Assembly: GCA_963761655.1 (NCBI GenBank)
Contig: CAVXHI010000002.1
Coordinates: forward strand, 868,001-932,000
Length of the DNA stretch: 64,000 nt
Source: RYN-122 sp963761655
Lineage (GTDB): Bacteria > Actinomycetota > Actinomycetes > Mycobacteriales > SCTD01
Direction of reading: 5' to 3'
Position numbers and translations under genes: made by a program. This document shows positions 51,440-60,950 of the stretch, piece by piece; the stretch's first letter is position 1, and each line of letters opens with the position of its first letter. The notes under the pieces are model-generated. The model had not been told where the DNA came from and ran no database searches. It saw nothing but the letters and a program-made list of their open reading frames with translations.

Positions 51440-53167
51440 CTAGCGGGTGATCTGCGCGAGCAGCCAGTCGCGGCGGGCCTCGAGCACGTCGACGGTGGCC
51501 GCCGCGGACGGAGGTCCCGGGACGGCCTTGCGCAGGCGCCCGTGCAGGACCCCGTGGGGCGCCCCGGTCCGGGCCGCGAGCTGCCCGACGAGGCTGTTGA
51601 CCTCGCGGCGGAGCGCCCCGGCCTGCTCCCACGCGCGGCCGCCCTCGACCACGAGCGGCTGCTCGGGCTCGTCCTCGTCGACCGCCGTCGAGGCCCGCCG
51701 CCGGTGCTCGTCGTCGCGCTGGGCCAGCAGGGACGCGGTCTGCTCCGGCGTCAGGAGGCCGGACAGCAGCCCGAGGTGCTCGGCGTCTGCCCCCGTGAGC
51801 GACTCCGCGACGACGGCCCGCCCGCCGGACAGCACGTGCGCGAACTCGGCCTCGGCGCCCAGTGCCTGCCACTGGTCGACCGTCTCCTGCTCGGCGGTCT
51901 CGCGGGGGGGCAGGTCGAGATCGTCCCCCTCGGGCCCGGCCTTGGGCGGCGGCATGACGTGGTTGCGGTCGGTCTCCATCTCGGCGGCCAGCGCCAGCAG
52001 CGGCCGGACGGCCGGCAGGAAGACCGTCGCGGACTCGTGCGGCGACCGGGCGCGCACCACGCGGCCGACCGCCTGGGCGAAGAACAGCGGCGTCCGGTAC
52101 GACGTCATCCAGGCCAGGCAGGCGGCACGCGGGACGTCGACGCCCTCCGAGATCATCCGGACGCAGACGGCGAACCGCTGGTCCGACGCCGCGAACTTGG
52201 CGATCTTCTGGGAGGCCTTCGGGTCGTCGCTGAGGATCAGCGCCGGCGCCTTGCCGGTCACCCGCTTGACGATCTTGGCGTAGGCGCGGGCGTCGTCCTG
52301 GTCGCTCGCCAGCACCAGCCCGGCGGCGTCGGGGACCGTGCTCTCGCGCAGGTGGGTGAGCCGCTCGTCCATGGCCGCGATGACGTGCGGGACCCACTGG
52401 CCGCCCGGGTCGAGCGCGGTGCGCCAGGCGGTCGCCTCGACGCTGCGGGTCGACGGGTCGGACAGGCTGGCCGCCACCACCTCGCCCGCGCTGTTGCGCC
52501 ACCGGCTCACCCCCGTGTACGCCGCGAACACCACCGGCCGGACGACGCCGTCGGCCAGCGCCTCCCGGTAGCCGTACACGTGGTCGGCGACGCTCGCCAG
52601 GGCGCCGTCGCCGTCGGTCTCGTACCGGACGAACGGGATGCGCTCGTCGGGCCGGGTCCGGAACGGGGTGCCGGTGAGGCAGAGCCGGCGCTTGGCCTGG
52701 GAGAAGGCCTGCGCGACGGCCTCGCCCCAGGACAGCCCGTCGCCCGCGTGGTGCACCTCGTCGAGCACCACGAGGCTGCGCAGCCCGGTCCGCGCGGCGT
52801 GCAGGGCGGGCTTGCCGGCCACCTGCGCGTAGGTCGTGACGTAGCCCTGGACGTCGGCCCGGACCGGCCCCACCGCGTTGCTGAGCGTCGGGTCGAGGGC
52901 GATGCCGACCCGGCCGGCCGCCTCGGCCCACTGCGTGCGCAGGTGGTCGGTGGGGCACACGACGACGACGCGGTCCACCGTCCGGTCCGCGAGCAGCGAC
53001 GCCGCCAGGGTCAGGGCGAACGTCGTCTTGCCGGCACCCGGCGTGGCCGTGACGAGGAAGTCCTGCCGACCCGCCTCCCGGTAGGCCTCGAGGGCCTGCG
53101 CCTGCCATGCGCGCAGCGGCACGGCGGGCGCCGGAGAGCGCGGGGCAGTGCGGGCAGGGGCGGTCAC
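51440..53167 (-). CDS. DEAD/DEAH-box (superfamily 2) helicase
   Basis: A 575-residue SF2 helicase similar to restriction-type and RAD25-like ATPases. Walker A is ATPGAGKT, motif II is DEVHH, motif III LTGTPFRT, and the second domain has MISEGVDVPRAACLAW and AVGRVVRARSP (motif VI). The C-terminal 150 residues contain an acidic Asp/Glu/Pro segment and no recognised domain. Substrate unknown. GTG at 53167 with AAGGA upstream. Confidence 0.93.
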   Translation of the reverse strand: MTAPARTAPRSPAPAVPLRAWQAQALEAYREAGRQDFLVTATPGAGKTTFALTLAASLLADRTVDRVVVVCPTDHLRTQWAEAAGRVGIALDPTLSNAVGPVRADVQGYVTTYAQVAGKPALHAARTGLRSLVVLDEVHHAGDGLSWGEAVAQAFSQAKRRLCLTGTPFRTRPDERIPFVRYETDGDGALASVADHVYGYREALADGVVRPVVFAAYTGVSRWRNSAGEVVAASLSDPSTRSVEATAWRTALDPGGQWVPHVIAAMDERLTHLRESTVPDAAGLVLASDQDDARAYAKIVKRVTGKAPALILSDDPKASQKIAKFAASDQRFAVCVRMISEGVDVPRAACLAWMTSYRTPLFFAQAVGRVVRARSPHESATVFLPAVRPLLALAAEMETDRNHVMPPPKAGPEGDDLDLPPRETAEQETVDQWQALGAEAEFAHVLSGGRAVVAESLTGADAEHLGLLSGLLTPEQTASLLAQRDDEHRRRASTAVDEDEPEQPLVVEGGRAWEQAGALRREVNSLVGQLAARTGAPHGVLHGRLRKAVPGPPSAAATVDVLEARRDWLLAQITR

Positions 53168-53251
53168 GAGGTCCTTCGCGCAGGGGCAGCGACCCGGTCG
53201 AGAATAGGCGAGGACGCCCCTCGACCGGCGTCCCCACGGTCTACTGGGCAG

Positions 53252-54550
53252 GTGCCGACCCCGCCTGTCCGCCTGGTCGCCGCCGTGCTGCTCGGCGGGC
53301 TGCTGACCGCGGCCTGCGGGGAGCAGAGCCGGATCGACCCCGACGCCGCGGTGACCTTCTCGGGGACCGTCCGCGGGCCGGCCGGGGGTCCGCTGGCCGA
53401 CCGTCCGGTGCGGCTCGCCAGCGGGGTCGGCGACGGGGACGTCGCGCTCGCGGTCGTCACCCTCGGCCTGGCCTGCACGTCAGGCGCCTGCCGCGACCGG
53501 GTCGCCTCCGCCCGCACGACGGAGACCGGCTCGTACCGCCTGGAGCTGCAGGGCCGCGACACGCAGACGGCGTTCGGCGGCGTCCGACCGCAGGTCCTGT
53601 CGGCCGCCGCCGCTCCCCGCGGGCAGGAGGTGTCGGGGGCGTCGGTCTCCGCTCGCTTCGTGGTGCAGACCAACGACGTCCGGCTGCCACCCCTGCGCCT
53701 CGTCGACCCGCGGCTGTCCGTCCGCGGCGACCGCGCTCGGGTCGGGTCGTCGTGGACCGCCTCCCCGGGCGCGCCCTACACGCTGTCGTTCGAGGGCGAC
53801 GACGTCGTCCCCGCCTGGCAGACCGTCACGGGACGCACCTCGGCGACCCTCGACAGCCGGGTCCTCGAGGACACCAGGGGCCGCGTCGTGCTGTCCGGGG
53901 CCCTCCGTGAGGAGATCACCGGGAGCGACCTCGACGTCGTCTGGCGCTCCCCCGGCACCGGCTACGTCTCGGGCGCCGGGGCGCCACCGTCCCGCGGCCG
54001 GGCCTGCACCTACCCCGGCACGGCCTCCCCCTGCGCCCTCACCGACGGCGACCTCACCGCGACGGACGCCCCGCCCATCGGGTGCCCGTCGCTGTCCCCG
54101 TCGTCGTCCGCCGCCCCCTGCGTGCCCCCGACGACGGTGGTCGTCGACCTGGGCGGCCCGGTGCCGGCGGAGCTCGTCGTCGTGCGCGGGTGCTCCGGCG
54201 GCTGCGCCGTCGACGTCTCGGGCGACGGCCGGACCTTCCGCCCGGCCGGCTCGGTGGCGGACGCGTTCGGGGCGGTCCGGCTGCCGGGCGCGGACGTCCG
54301 GGCGGTCCGGGTCGGGCTCGGCCGGGACGGCCTGCGGGAGGTGTCGGTGTGGGGTGCGCTCCCGGCGGAGGCCGGACTGCAGGCCCTGCCCGCGCGGGTC
54401 GTCGAGCGGCTCCGGGTCCCCTACGCGGTCGGACCCGGGTCCGACGACGGGCTGCCCGGAGGGGTCGTCGCCGTCGCAGCAGGGCTGGTGGTGGCGGGGC
54501 TGGTCGGACTCGGTGTGCTGCTGGGACGGCGGTCGGTGCGGCGGGGGTAG
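53252..54550 (+). CDS. Predicted lipoprotein with C-terminal membrane helix
   Basis: A 432-residue protein not recognised. N-terminal lipoprotein signal with lipobox LTAAC (Cys about 21). The mature part begins with a carboxypeptidase-regulatory-like/Ig-like stretch (FSGTVRGPAGGPLADRPVRL), and several Cys pairs follow (CTSGAC, CSGGC). A hydrophobic helix (about 400-422) and the tail GRRSVRRG close it, so it would be fixed to the membrane at both ends. GTG at 53252; divergent from the helicase. Confidence 0.78.
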   Translation: MPTPPVRLVAAVLLGGLLTAACGEQSRIDPDAAVTFSGTVRGPAGGPLADRPVRLASGVGDGDVALAVVTLGLACTSGACRDRVASARTTETGSYRLELQGRDTQTAFGGVRPQVLSAAAAPRGQEVSGASVSARFVVQTNDVRLPPLRLVDPRLSVRGDRARVGSSWTASPGAPYTLSFEGDDVVPAWQTVTGRTSATLDSRVLEDTRGRVVLSGALREEITGSDLDVVWRSPGTGYVSGAGAPPSRGRACTYPGTASPCALTDGDLTATDAPPIGCPSLSPSSSAAPCVPPTTVVVDLGGPVPAELVVVRGCSGGCAVDVSGDGRTFRPAGSVADAFGAVRLPGADVRAVRVGLGRDGLREVSVWGALPAEAGLQALPARVVERLRVPYAVGPGSDDGLPGGVVAVAAGLVVAGLVGLGVLLGRRSVRRG

Positions 54551-54558
54551 CGGGGGCG

Positions 54559-54831
54559 CTATGCAGGCCGCGACTCGGCCGCTGTTCGCGGCGGGGGCGC
54601 TGTCCGGGCCGTGACTCGGCTGCTGTCCAGCCACGCCACCGACAGGGGCCTCTCTCGGGCCGCGACTCCTCGCCTGTCCGCAGCGTCGCTCGTCTCAGGC
54701 CGTCGTGACGTCATGCGGTCGCAGTCACCTTCCCAGGGGCCGCCGTCCTTCGCGTAGAAGATCTTGAAGTCGTTCTTCTGGGGGGTCGTTGCTGGGGCCT
54801 GTTCTTGTCGGACCCGGGTGACAGGCTCGCC
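54559..54831 (-). pseudogene. Possible gene remnant between the lipoprotein and the HNH gene
   Basis: One minus-strand frame between stops reads with coding character in its middle: QKNDFKIFYAKDGGPWEGDC (about 54723-54785), with lower GC and Lys/Phe/Tyr content unlike the antisense of any gene here. No start codon precedes it and it runs into repeat sequence, so it looks like a broken fragment. The family is not recognised. Confidence 0.28.
54565..54679 (+). repeat. Three imperfect copies of a 23-base repeat
   Basis: Copies at 54565-54587, 54606-54628 and 54657-54679 share the form GGGCCGCGACTCGGC followed by GCTGTCC-like ends. Spacing is 41 and 51 bases, not regular. They lie just after the lipoprotein stop. 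The remaining 54832-55008 holds no complete gene, only the doubtful beginning of the HNH gene. Confidence 0.5.
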
Positions 54832-55008
54832 TCAGCGATCAGGGGGAGGGGGCAGTCATGTTCGGAGCCGGCGAGTGGGCCGTTCCCGGGCGTGCCGTTC
54901 CGTGCTGATCGCCGATGACCCCGCCGGGGTCGCTCAGCCCGACCGTGCGACCCTGCTCCTGCTGCGGACGAGGGCGTCGAACCCGACGTCGCGGCCCTGA
55001 CTGCGGCG

Positions 55009-56649
55009 GTGGAGCGGGCTCTGCTGGTGGTGCCGTCGGTCCTGTCGCCCCGTGCGGCGGTGGTCCGGGCGGAGGCGTTGCTGGCGCTGCAGGAGCGGGT
55101 CGTCGTGGCGGCCCTGCGGGCGGTCGCTGACGTGGAGGAGCGGGGCTTGTGGCGGGAGCGGCGGGCCGGGTCGACCCGGACGTGGCTGCGGACGCTGCCG
55201 TGCGGTGACACCGGTCAGCTCGCGCTGGGCCGGCTGCTGCTGGACCGGCCGGTGCTCGGGCAGGCGTTCGCCGACGGCCGCGTCTCGGCGAGGACGTTCG
55301 GGGCGGTGGCCCGTGAGCTCGCCCGCGTCCCGCTCCAGGTGCTGCCGGAGCAGCTCGAGGGCGTGCTCGTCGACGGTCTCGGTGAGCTGCTGCGGGTCTG
55401 GGCGGGCGCGGCGTGCCTGGACCCGACGCCGGAGCAGGAGGCCGTGTTCGACGAGCGCCGGGAGCTGCTCGCGACCGTGGTCCGCTCAGGGCTGCAGGAC
55501 ACCTGGTCCGACGCTGCGGGCAAGCTCGAACCGGCGTTCACGCTGGCCGCGACGGTGCTGGCTCCGGGGGAGGTCGTCGCGGGGGTGCGGCTGCTGGTCG
55601 ACGCCCTGCAGCCCGAGGCGCAGGCCGACGACGCGGCCGAGCAGGCGTACCGCGACCGGGGGCTGTCGCTGCGCAAGCTCAAGACCGGTGGCTGGTCGTT
55701 GCGGGCGCACCTGACCGACGAGGTCGGACAGCACCTGCACGACGAACTGACCTCCCGCGACCCGGACAGCCCGGCCCACAAGGCCCGCCTGACCCGCCTG
55801 ACCCGCCTGACCCGCCAGCACGCCGACCCCGACCCCGACGGCGTCCAAGTCGAGGACGTCCTGCGGCCCGACGCGACCTCCAAGCCCCACAGAGACGGCT
55901 GCGACGCCGGGGACGCCTCGGACGGCTCGGACGGCTCGGACGGCTCGGACGGCTCGGACGGCGACGCGGACGGCAGCGTCGAGGTGGCCGCACCCTTGAA
56001 GGCCGAGACGACCGCCGAGAACGCCACCGTCGACGCGGCCGAGGCGGACCTCTTCGGTGCCGCCGGCGCGGGCGTCGACCCCGACCCGTTCGGCGGTCAC
56101 GTCGAGGGCAACGTCCTGGGCAGCCGCGACCAGCGCGCCCACGACGCGTTCGCCCAGCTGCTGGCCGACCTCACCACCTGCGCCCCCGGCGCCGGCACCC
56201 CCGCCCCCAGCCACCTCACCATCACCGCCAGCGTCGACGCCCTCGACGGCAAGCCAGGAGCCCCGCCCGGCCGCCTCCGCACCAGCAGCGGCGACGTCCC
56301 CCTCACCCCCAGCCAGCTACGCCGGCACGGCTGCAGCAGCCTGCTGTCCGCCGTCCTCACCGACGCGCGAGACAGACCGGTCGCAGCCTCCGGCGACCAC
56401 CGGCACGCCACCGCCCGGGAACGCCGCGCCCTGCACGCCGCCTGGGGCAGCACCTGCGCCGTCAACGGCTGCACCCACACCGGCACCGTGCCGCACCACG
56501 CCGAACCCTGGTGGAAGACCCACCAGACCACCCTCACCGACCTCGTCCCGCTCTGCCAGCACCACCACCACGACCTCCACGACGGCAGCAAGACCCTGCG
56601 CCTGCGCGACAGCCGGTGCATCAGCGAGTGGGGCTGGACCACGACGTGA
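55009..56649 (+). CDS. DUF222 and HNH endonuclease domain protein
   Basis: A 546-residue protein of the actinobacterial DUF222-HNH family, which includes the proteins of the mycobacterial 13E12 repeats. DUF222 occupies about 1-260 (AALRAVADVEERGLWRERR onward). A low-complexity Asp/Gly/Ser linker (about 300-325) follows, and the HNH domain is at 480-530: CAVNGC, VPHHAEPWWKT, LVPLCQHHHHDLH. GTG at 55009 is the first start in frame, but coding-like sequence seems to extend upstream in other frames from an ATG at 54858. Nuclease substrate unknown. Confidence 0.88.
   Translation: MERALLVVPSVLSPRAAVVRAEALLALQERVVVAALRAVADVEERGLWRERRAGSTRTWLRTLPCGDTGQLALGRLLLDRPVLGQAFADGRVSARTFGAVARELARVPLQVLPEQLEGVLVDGLGELLRVWAGAACLDPTPEQEAVFDERRELLATVVRSGLQDTWSDAAGKLEPAFTLAATVLAPGEVVAGVRLLVDALQPEAQADDAAEQAYRDRGLSLRKLKTGGWSLRAHLTDEVGQHLHDELTSRDPDSPAHKARLTRLTRLTRQHADPDPDGVQVEDVLRPDATSKPHRDGCDAGDASDGSDGSDGSDGSDGDADGSVEVAAPLKAETTAENATVDAAEADLFGAAGAGVDPDPFGGHVEGNVLGSRDQRAHDAFAQLLADLTTCAPGAGTPAPSHLTITASVDALDGKPGAPPGRLRTSSGDVPLTPSQLRRHGCSSLLSAVLTDARDRPVAASGDHRHATARERRALHAAWGSTCAVNGCTHTGTVPHHAEPWWKTHQTTLTDLVPLCQHHHHDLHDGSKTLRLRDSRCISEWGWTTT
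55786..55812 (+). repeat. Three tandem 9-base units inside the HNH gene
   Basis: Unit CGCCTGACC repeated three times, encoding RLT-RLT-RLT. In frame, so it changes only linker length. Confidence 0.75.
55921..55956 (+). repeat. Four tandem 9-base units encoding Asp-Gly-Ser
   Basis: Unit GACGGCTCG occurs four times exactly, extended by degenerate copies on both sides. It forms the flexible acidic linker between DUF222 and HNH and is likely to vary in number among strains. Confidence 0.85.
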
Positions 56650-56856
56650 TCGTCCTCCCCGCCCGGCGAGGTCTCGACCTGGTCCGGACAGCCGGCGCAC
56701 TCCGGGAGCGTCCCCCAGCGACGCCCTCGACCTGGGATGCCTCGTCGTCACGGCAGCGGCTCTGGTCGAACCGCACCTGCTGCGACGACAAGGGGGGTCG
56801 CGGTCGGTCGAGCTCGCGCGGCCTCGCCTCAGTGGGCTCCGTCCGCGCACGACCCG

Positions 56857-57426
56857 TCAGCCGAGCTCGACGCGCATGACGACGCGTCGCAGGGTCGGGC
56901 GGCTCACCTCCACGTAGCCGGCGTCGGCGAACACGTCCCGGCTGCCGACGTGCAGCTCGCCCCACGTCACCGTCTTCCCCGCCCGCACGACCATCGGGTA
57001 GGCCTCGACAGCCCGCGCCCCCTGCGACCGGGCGAGGTCCACGGTCGCCGCAGCCAGGGCCGCGCTCACGCCCCGTCGCCGGTACCCGGTGCGCGTGACG
57101 AAGCAGGTGACCGCCCACACGCCGTCGTCGTCGGGGTCCTCCTGGCGCCCCTTCCACAGCACCGGCGAGCGGCTGGTCAGCAGTGCCCGGTAGGCGACCC
57201 GCGGAGCGACGGCGCACCACCCGACGGGCTCGTCGTCGAGCCGGGCGAGGAGGCCTTGGGACCGGCCGATCCGTGCCGTCAGGTCGGCGACCCGCTCCTT
57301 GCGGGTGCTGGGCGTCCAGTCGGGCGGGCCGAGGGTGTGGCGCGTGCACTGGCAGCGGCCGGGGTCGCTCGTCCCGAGCACGAGGGCGACGTCGTCGTAC
57401 GAGGTCGCTGGCCGGACGGTCAGCAC
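56857..57426 (-). CDS. GNAT family N-acetyltransferase
   Basis: A 189-residue acetyltransferase of an actinobacterial subgroup marked by GRCQCTRHTLG near residue 20, EPVGWCAVAPR, and VWAVTCFVTRTGYRRRGVSAALAAATVD, the last being the acetyl-CoA site (RxxG in RRRGVS). Substrate unknown. The GTG at 57426 begins one base after the DUF3097 stop, so the two are probably co-transcribed. The 207 bp before the HNH gene end show no gene. Confidence 0.88.
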   Translation of the reverse strand: MLTVRPATSYDDVALVLGTSDPGRCQCTRHTLGPPDWTPSTRKERVADLTARIGRSQGLLARLDDEPVGWCAVAPRVAYRALLTSRSPVLWKGRQEDPDDDGVWAVTCFVTRTGYRRRGVSAALAAATVDLARSQGARAVEAYPMVVRAGKTVTWGELHVGSRDVFADAGYVEVSRPTLRRVVMRVELG

Positions 57427-57427
57427 G

Positions 57428-58246
57428 TCAGTCCTGCGGCGGAGGCGCCACGAAGTCGACGAGGCGCTCCATCGACTGCAGCAGCGGCACCTCGAGGTCC
57501 CGGTAGCTGTCCACGCACGACAGCACCCGCTTCCAGCCCTCCCACGACTCCCCCCAGCCGAGGGCCGCGCAGACGCCCTCCTTCCACGGCACACCTCGCG
57601 GGACGACCGGCCACGCGGCGATGCCCACCGAGGACGGCTTCACCGCCTGCCACACGTCGACGTACGGGTGGCCGGTGACCAGCACGTGCGGGCTCGACAC
57701 CTGGGCGACGACGCGGCTCTCCTTGGACCCCGCGACCAGGTGGTCGACGAGGACGCCGAGCCGGCGCGACGACGTCGGCGCGAAGGTGCGGACCAGCGAC
57801 GGGAGGTCGTCCACGCCGTCGAGCGGCTCCACGACGACGCCCTCGACGCGGAGGTCGTGGCCCCACACCCGCTCGACCAGCTCGGCGTCGTGCTTGCCCT
57901 CGACCCAGATCCGGCTGCCCACCGCGACGCGGGCCTGCAGCCCCTGGACCGCCACCGAGCCGGACGCCGTGACCTGCTTGACGGGCGTCCGGACCGCCAC
58001 CGGCCGCGCGAGGGTGACCGGGCGGCCCTCGAGCAGGAAGCCGCCCGGGTCGAGGGGGAAGACCCGCACCTTGCCGCGCCGGTCCTCCAGCGACACCCGC
58101 TCCTTGTCGCACTCGACGACGGCGCCGCACCAGCCGGTGCCGACCTCCTCGACGACGAGGCCGAGGTCGGCGGGCACCACCGGGGGCGGTGGCTTCGGCC
58201 GTCGACTGGCCGCGACGACGTCCGGGCTGTAGTCCCTGCTGCGCAC
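57428..58246 (-). CDS. DUF3097 family protein
   Basis: A 272-residue conserved actinobacterial protein. Typical segments: RDYSPDVVAASRRPK at the start, WVEGKHDAELVERVWGHDLRVEGVVVEPLDGVDDL (a Toprim-like EGKxDxxxL pattern), and HPYVDVWQAVKPSSVGI. The Toprim-like core suggests a nucleic-acid or nucleotide role, but none is established. GTG at 58246 lies six bases after a TAGCGT box on the minus strand. Confidence 0.93.
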   Translation of the reverse strand: MRSRDYSPDVVAASRRPKPPPPVVPADLGLVVEEVGTGWCGAVVECDKERVSLEDRRGKVRVFPLDPGGFLLEGRPVTLARPVAVRTPVKQVTASGSVAVQGLQARVAVGSRIWVEGKHDAELVERVWGHDLRVEGVVVEPLDGVDDLPSLVRTFAPTSSRRLGVLVDHLVAGSKESRVVAQVSSPHVLVTGHPYVDVWQAVKPSSVGIAAWPVVPRGVPWKEGVCAALGWGESWEGWKRVLSCVDSYRDLEVPLLQSMERLVDFVAPPPQD

Positions 58247-58252
58247 CGCGCG

Positions 58253-58258
58253 ACGCTA
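58253..58258 (-). promoter_or_regulatory. Predicted leaderless -10 box of the DUF3097 gene
   Basis: Reads TAGCGT on the minus strand and ends six bases before the GTG at 58246. Confidence 0.45.
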
Positions 58259-58282
58259 GGCCGCTCCCCCGCCCGCACGTCC

Positions 58283-58288
58283 TAGGCT
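58283..58288 (+). promoter_or_regulatory. Predicted leaderless -10 box (TAGGCT)
   Basis: TAGGCT ends eight bases before the GTG at 58297. Together with the opposite box at 58253 it makes a compact divergent promoter pair within 50 bp. Confidence 0.42.
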
Positions 58289-58296
58289 CGCCGGTC

Positions 58297-59088
58297 GTGA
58301 CCGTCGACGCTCCGCGCAGCGCGCTGCTCGCCTCCTGGGGCACCGCGTTCCTCGCCGGCGAGGCGTCCCTGCCCGAGCTGCAGGAACGGGTCACCGCCCT
58401 CGACGACGACGCCGTCGTGACCGGCCTCGGGCCCGACGACCTCCCGGTCGACCGCGCCCTCGCTCGGCTGCGTGCGTCCGGCGTGCAGCGGCTGCGCCTC
58501 GTCCTGCCCGCGCCGGGCGACGTCGTCGGGCTGCCCGGCCCGGGGCCCTTCACGAGCGCCGCCCTGGCAGCGTCCGAGGGGGTGCTCGCCCTGCGCGAGG
58601 ACGGCACCGGCACGGGCCTCGTCCCCGAGGTCACCGCGCACGGGTCGGCCTTCGACGGCACGGTCACCACCGTCCGCTGGACCTCCTACGACGTCACCGT
58701 GCCCGGGCCCGACCCCGGCCCCTTCCTGCACGACGCCGAGCACGACCTGCGCCGGGGCGTCGTCGAGGTGGCGTCCGCGCTGCGCGACCTCGACGTCGCG
58801 CGGTGGCGGCCGGAGCTCGCGGGCGCCCTGCAGGACCTCCGGCGGCAGGCCCGGACGGGGATCGACAGCGAGGAGCTCCCGGCCTGCTGGCCGGAGCGGG
58901 CCCGCGCCCTGCTGGTGCAGGCCCGCCAGCTCGCCGGCGTGGTGGCGCTGGCGACGGAGGACACCGGCGGGGCGGTCGACACGCACGAGGCCGCCACCCG
59001 GGAGGCGCAGCTGCGCGACCTCGCCCGGCTGGTCCGGCGGGCCAGGGTCGCGGCCTGGAACGCCTACGGCCAGGGGTCCGCCGCATGA
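58297..59088 (+). CDS. Conserved hypothetical protein upstream of serB
   Basis: A 263-residue protein with no recognised family. No signal or membrane segment. It has an N-terminal ALLASWGTAFLAGEASLPELQE helix region, a central beta-rich part and a helical, Arg-rich C-terminus. The GTG at 58297 matches the -10 box. Its stop overlaps the serB ATG (ATGA), so it is made with phosphoserine phosphatase; whether it works with it is unknown. Confidence 0.75.
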   Translation: MTVDAPRSALLASWGTAFLAGEASLPELQERVTALDDDAVVTGLGPDDLPVDRALARLRASGVQRLRLVLPAPGDVVGLPGPGPFTSAALAASEGVLALREDGTGTGLVPEVTAHGSAFDGTVTTVRWTSYDVTVPGPDPGPFLHDAEHDLRRGVVEVASALRDLDVARWRPELAGALQDLRRQARTGIDSEELPACWPERARALLVQARQLAGVVALATEDTGGAVDTHEAATREAQLRDLARLVRRARVAAWNAYGQGSAA

Positions 59089-60254
59089 GCACCCTCGTGA
59101 CGGTCACCGGCGCGGACTCCCCGGGCGTGCTCGCCCGACTGTGCGACGTCCTCACCGAGCACGGCGCCAGCATCGACGACGTCGAGCAGGTCGTCGTCCA
59201 CGGGCGGCTGCTCCTCGGCCTGGTGGTCAGCGGCGAGGGCGACGGCGCGGAGGTCCTCGGTGCGCTGTCCGCGGCGGCGCAGGAGCTCGGCGTGCAGCTC
59301 GACCCGGAGCCGCTCGAGGACACCGAGGACGAGCCCCGCCTCGTCCGGCACCACGTCGTCGTCCTCGGGGCCCCGCTCCCCCCGGCCGCCCTCGCGGGCG
59401 TCACACGCCGGCTCGCGGCCTGCGGGGCGAACGTCGAGCGGGTCGTCCGGCTGAGCGCCCGGCCGATGGTCTCCTACGAGCTCGTGGTCACCGGCGGAGA
59501 CACGGCGCGGCTCCGGGCCGAGCTCGCTGCCGAGGCCGTGGTGCAGCAGGTCGACGTCGCGGTCGAGCGCGCCTCGCTGCGACGGCGCGGTCGGCGCCTG
59601 GTCGTCATGGACGTCGACTCGACCCTGGTGCAGGGCGAGGTCATCGAGATGCTCGCGGCCGAGGCGGGGTGCCTCGACGAGGTCGAGCGCGTCACCTCCG
59701 CGGCGATGGCCGGGGAGCTCGACTTCGAGCAGTCGCTGCGTGCCCGGGTGGCCCTGCTCGAGGGGCTGCCGGTGGAGGCGGTCGACCGCGTGCGGGCCGC
59801 GGTGCAGCTGACCCCGGGCGCCCGCACCCTGGTGCGCACCCTCAAGCGGCTCGGCTACGCGGTCGGGATCGTCAGCGGCGGGTTCACCGCGGTCACCGAC
59901 GACCTGCAGGCCGACCTCGGGCTCGACCACGCCCGGGCGAACGTCCTCGAGGTGGTCGACGGCAGGCTCACGGGTCAGGTGCTCGGCGCCGTCGTCGACC
60001 GGGCGGCGAAGGCCGACGCGCTGCGCGAGTTCGCCGCCCTCCAGGGCCTGTCCCCGGCGCAGACGGTGGCCGTCGGGGACGGCGCCAACGACCTCGACAT
60101 GCTCCAGGCGGCCGGCCTGGGCGTGGCGTTCAACGCCAAGCCGGTGGTCCGCGAGGCCGCCGACACCGCCCTGTCGGTGCCCTTCCTCGACGCCGTCCTG
60201 TCCCTGCTCGGCATCCCCCGGGAGGCGGTCGAGGAGGCCGACCTCGAGGACTAG
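59085..60254 (+). CDS. serB: Phosphoserine phosphatase SerB
   Basis: Last step of serine synthesis: O-phosphoserine to serine. The 389-residue protein has two N-terminal ACT-like domains (about 1-75 and 85-160), as in mycobacterial SerB2, and a HAD phosphatase domain with VVMDVDSTL (nucleophile Asp about 176), GIVSGGFTAV, and VAVGDGANDLDML. ACT domains imply feedback by amino acids. It ends in the CTAG shared with the convergent FAD reductase. Confidence 0.96.
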   Translation: MSTLVTVTGADSPGVLARLCDVLTEHGASIDDVEQVVVHGRLLLGLVVSGEGDGAEVLGALSAAAQELGVQLDPEPLEDTEDEPRLVRHHVVVLGAPLPPAALAGVTRRLAACGANVERVVRLSARPMVSYELVVTGGDTARLRAELAAEAVVQQVDVAVERASLRRRGRRLVVMDVDSTLVQGEVIEMLAAEAGCLDEVERVTSAAMAGELDFEQSLRARVALLEGLPVEAVDRVRAAVQLTPGARTLVRTLKRLGYAVGIVSGGFTAVTDDLQADLGLDHARANVLEVVDGRLTGQVLGAVVDRAAKADALREFAALQGLSPAQTVAVGDGANDLDMLQAAGLGVAFNAKPVVREAADTALSVPFLDAVLSLLGIPREAVEEADLED

Positions 60255-60950
60255 GCCCCGAAGCGCTCGACCCGCAGGCGCTCGACCGGGTGCCCCAGGT
60301 CGGTCAGCATCCTCGTGGCCGCGTCGGCGAACCCGTGCGAGCCGCAGACGTAGGCCTCGACCCCGGGCCGCACGAAGGGCGCGAGGTCCTCGGTCCGCAG
60401 GCGCCCCTGCGGCCGCTCGCGGCTGAGCACGACCGTCTGGTCGGCCAGCTCCGGGGCGAACCAGACGTCGTCGGCCGTGCGGAACGACGCGACCAGGTGG
60501 GCCTCGCCGCCGGTCCGCCGGGCGTGCCGCAGCATGCTCACCAGCGGCGCGACGCCCGAGCCGCCACCGACCAGCAGCGCCGGGACGTCACCGCGCCAGA
60601 CGAAGAAGCCCCCGAACGGGCCGCGCACCTCGAGCCGGTCGCCGACCTGGACGACGTCGTGCAGGTACCCCGACACCTCGCCGTCGGCGAGCCGGTCGAC
60701 GGTCAGCTCGACGACGCCCTCGTCGTCCGGTGCGGACGAGACCGAGTAGTCGCGCTGGGCGACGTAGCCGTCGGGAGCGGTCAGGCGCACGACGTAGTGC
60801 TGACCGGCGACGTGCCGGACCCACGTCGGCAGGGCGATCCGGAAGGTCTTCGCGTGGGACGTCTCGCGGCGCACCTCGACCACCTCGCCGACCTGCCACT
60901 CCCGGCGCGCCCCCTCCGGCGGCACCCGGCGCAGCACCGGCTGGAACGGG

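Noticed and set aside
55921..55956. Short regular tandem repeats as a possible CRISPR array
   Set aside because: Units are 9 bases with no spacers and are in frame within a coding linker; no cas genes occur.
55009..56649. Homing endonuclease or phage terminase-associated HNH
   Set aside because: The DUF222 domain and linker identify the separate actinobacterial DUF222-HNH family; no intron, intein or phage genes flank it.
56650..56856. A coding gene in the gap after the HNH gene
   Set aside because: Open frames here are short, lack starts with ribosome sites or -10 boxes and have no family features.
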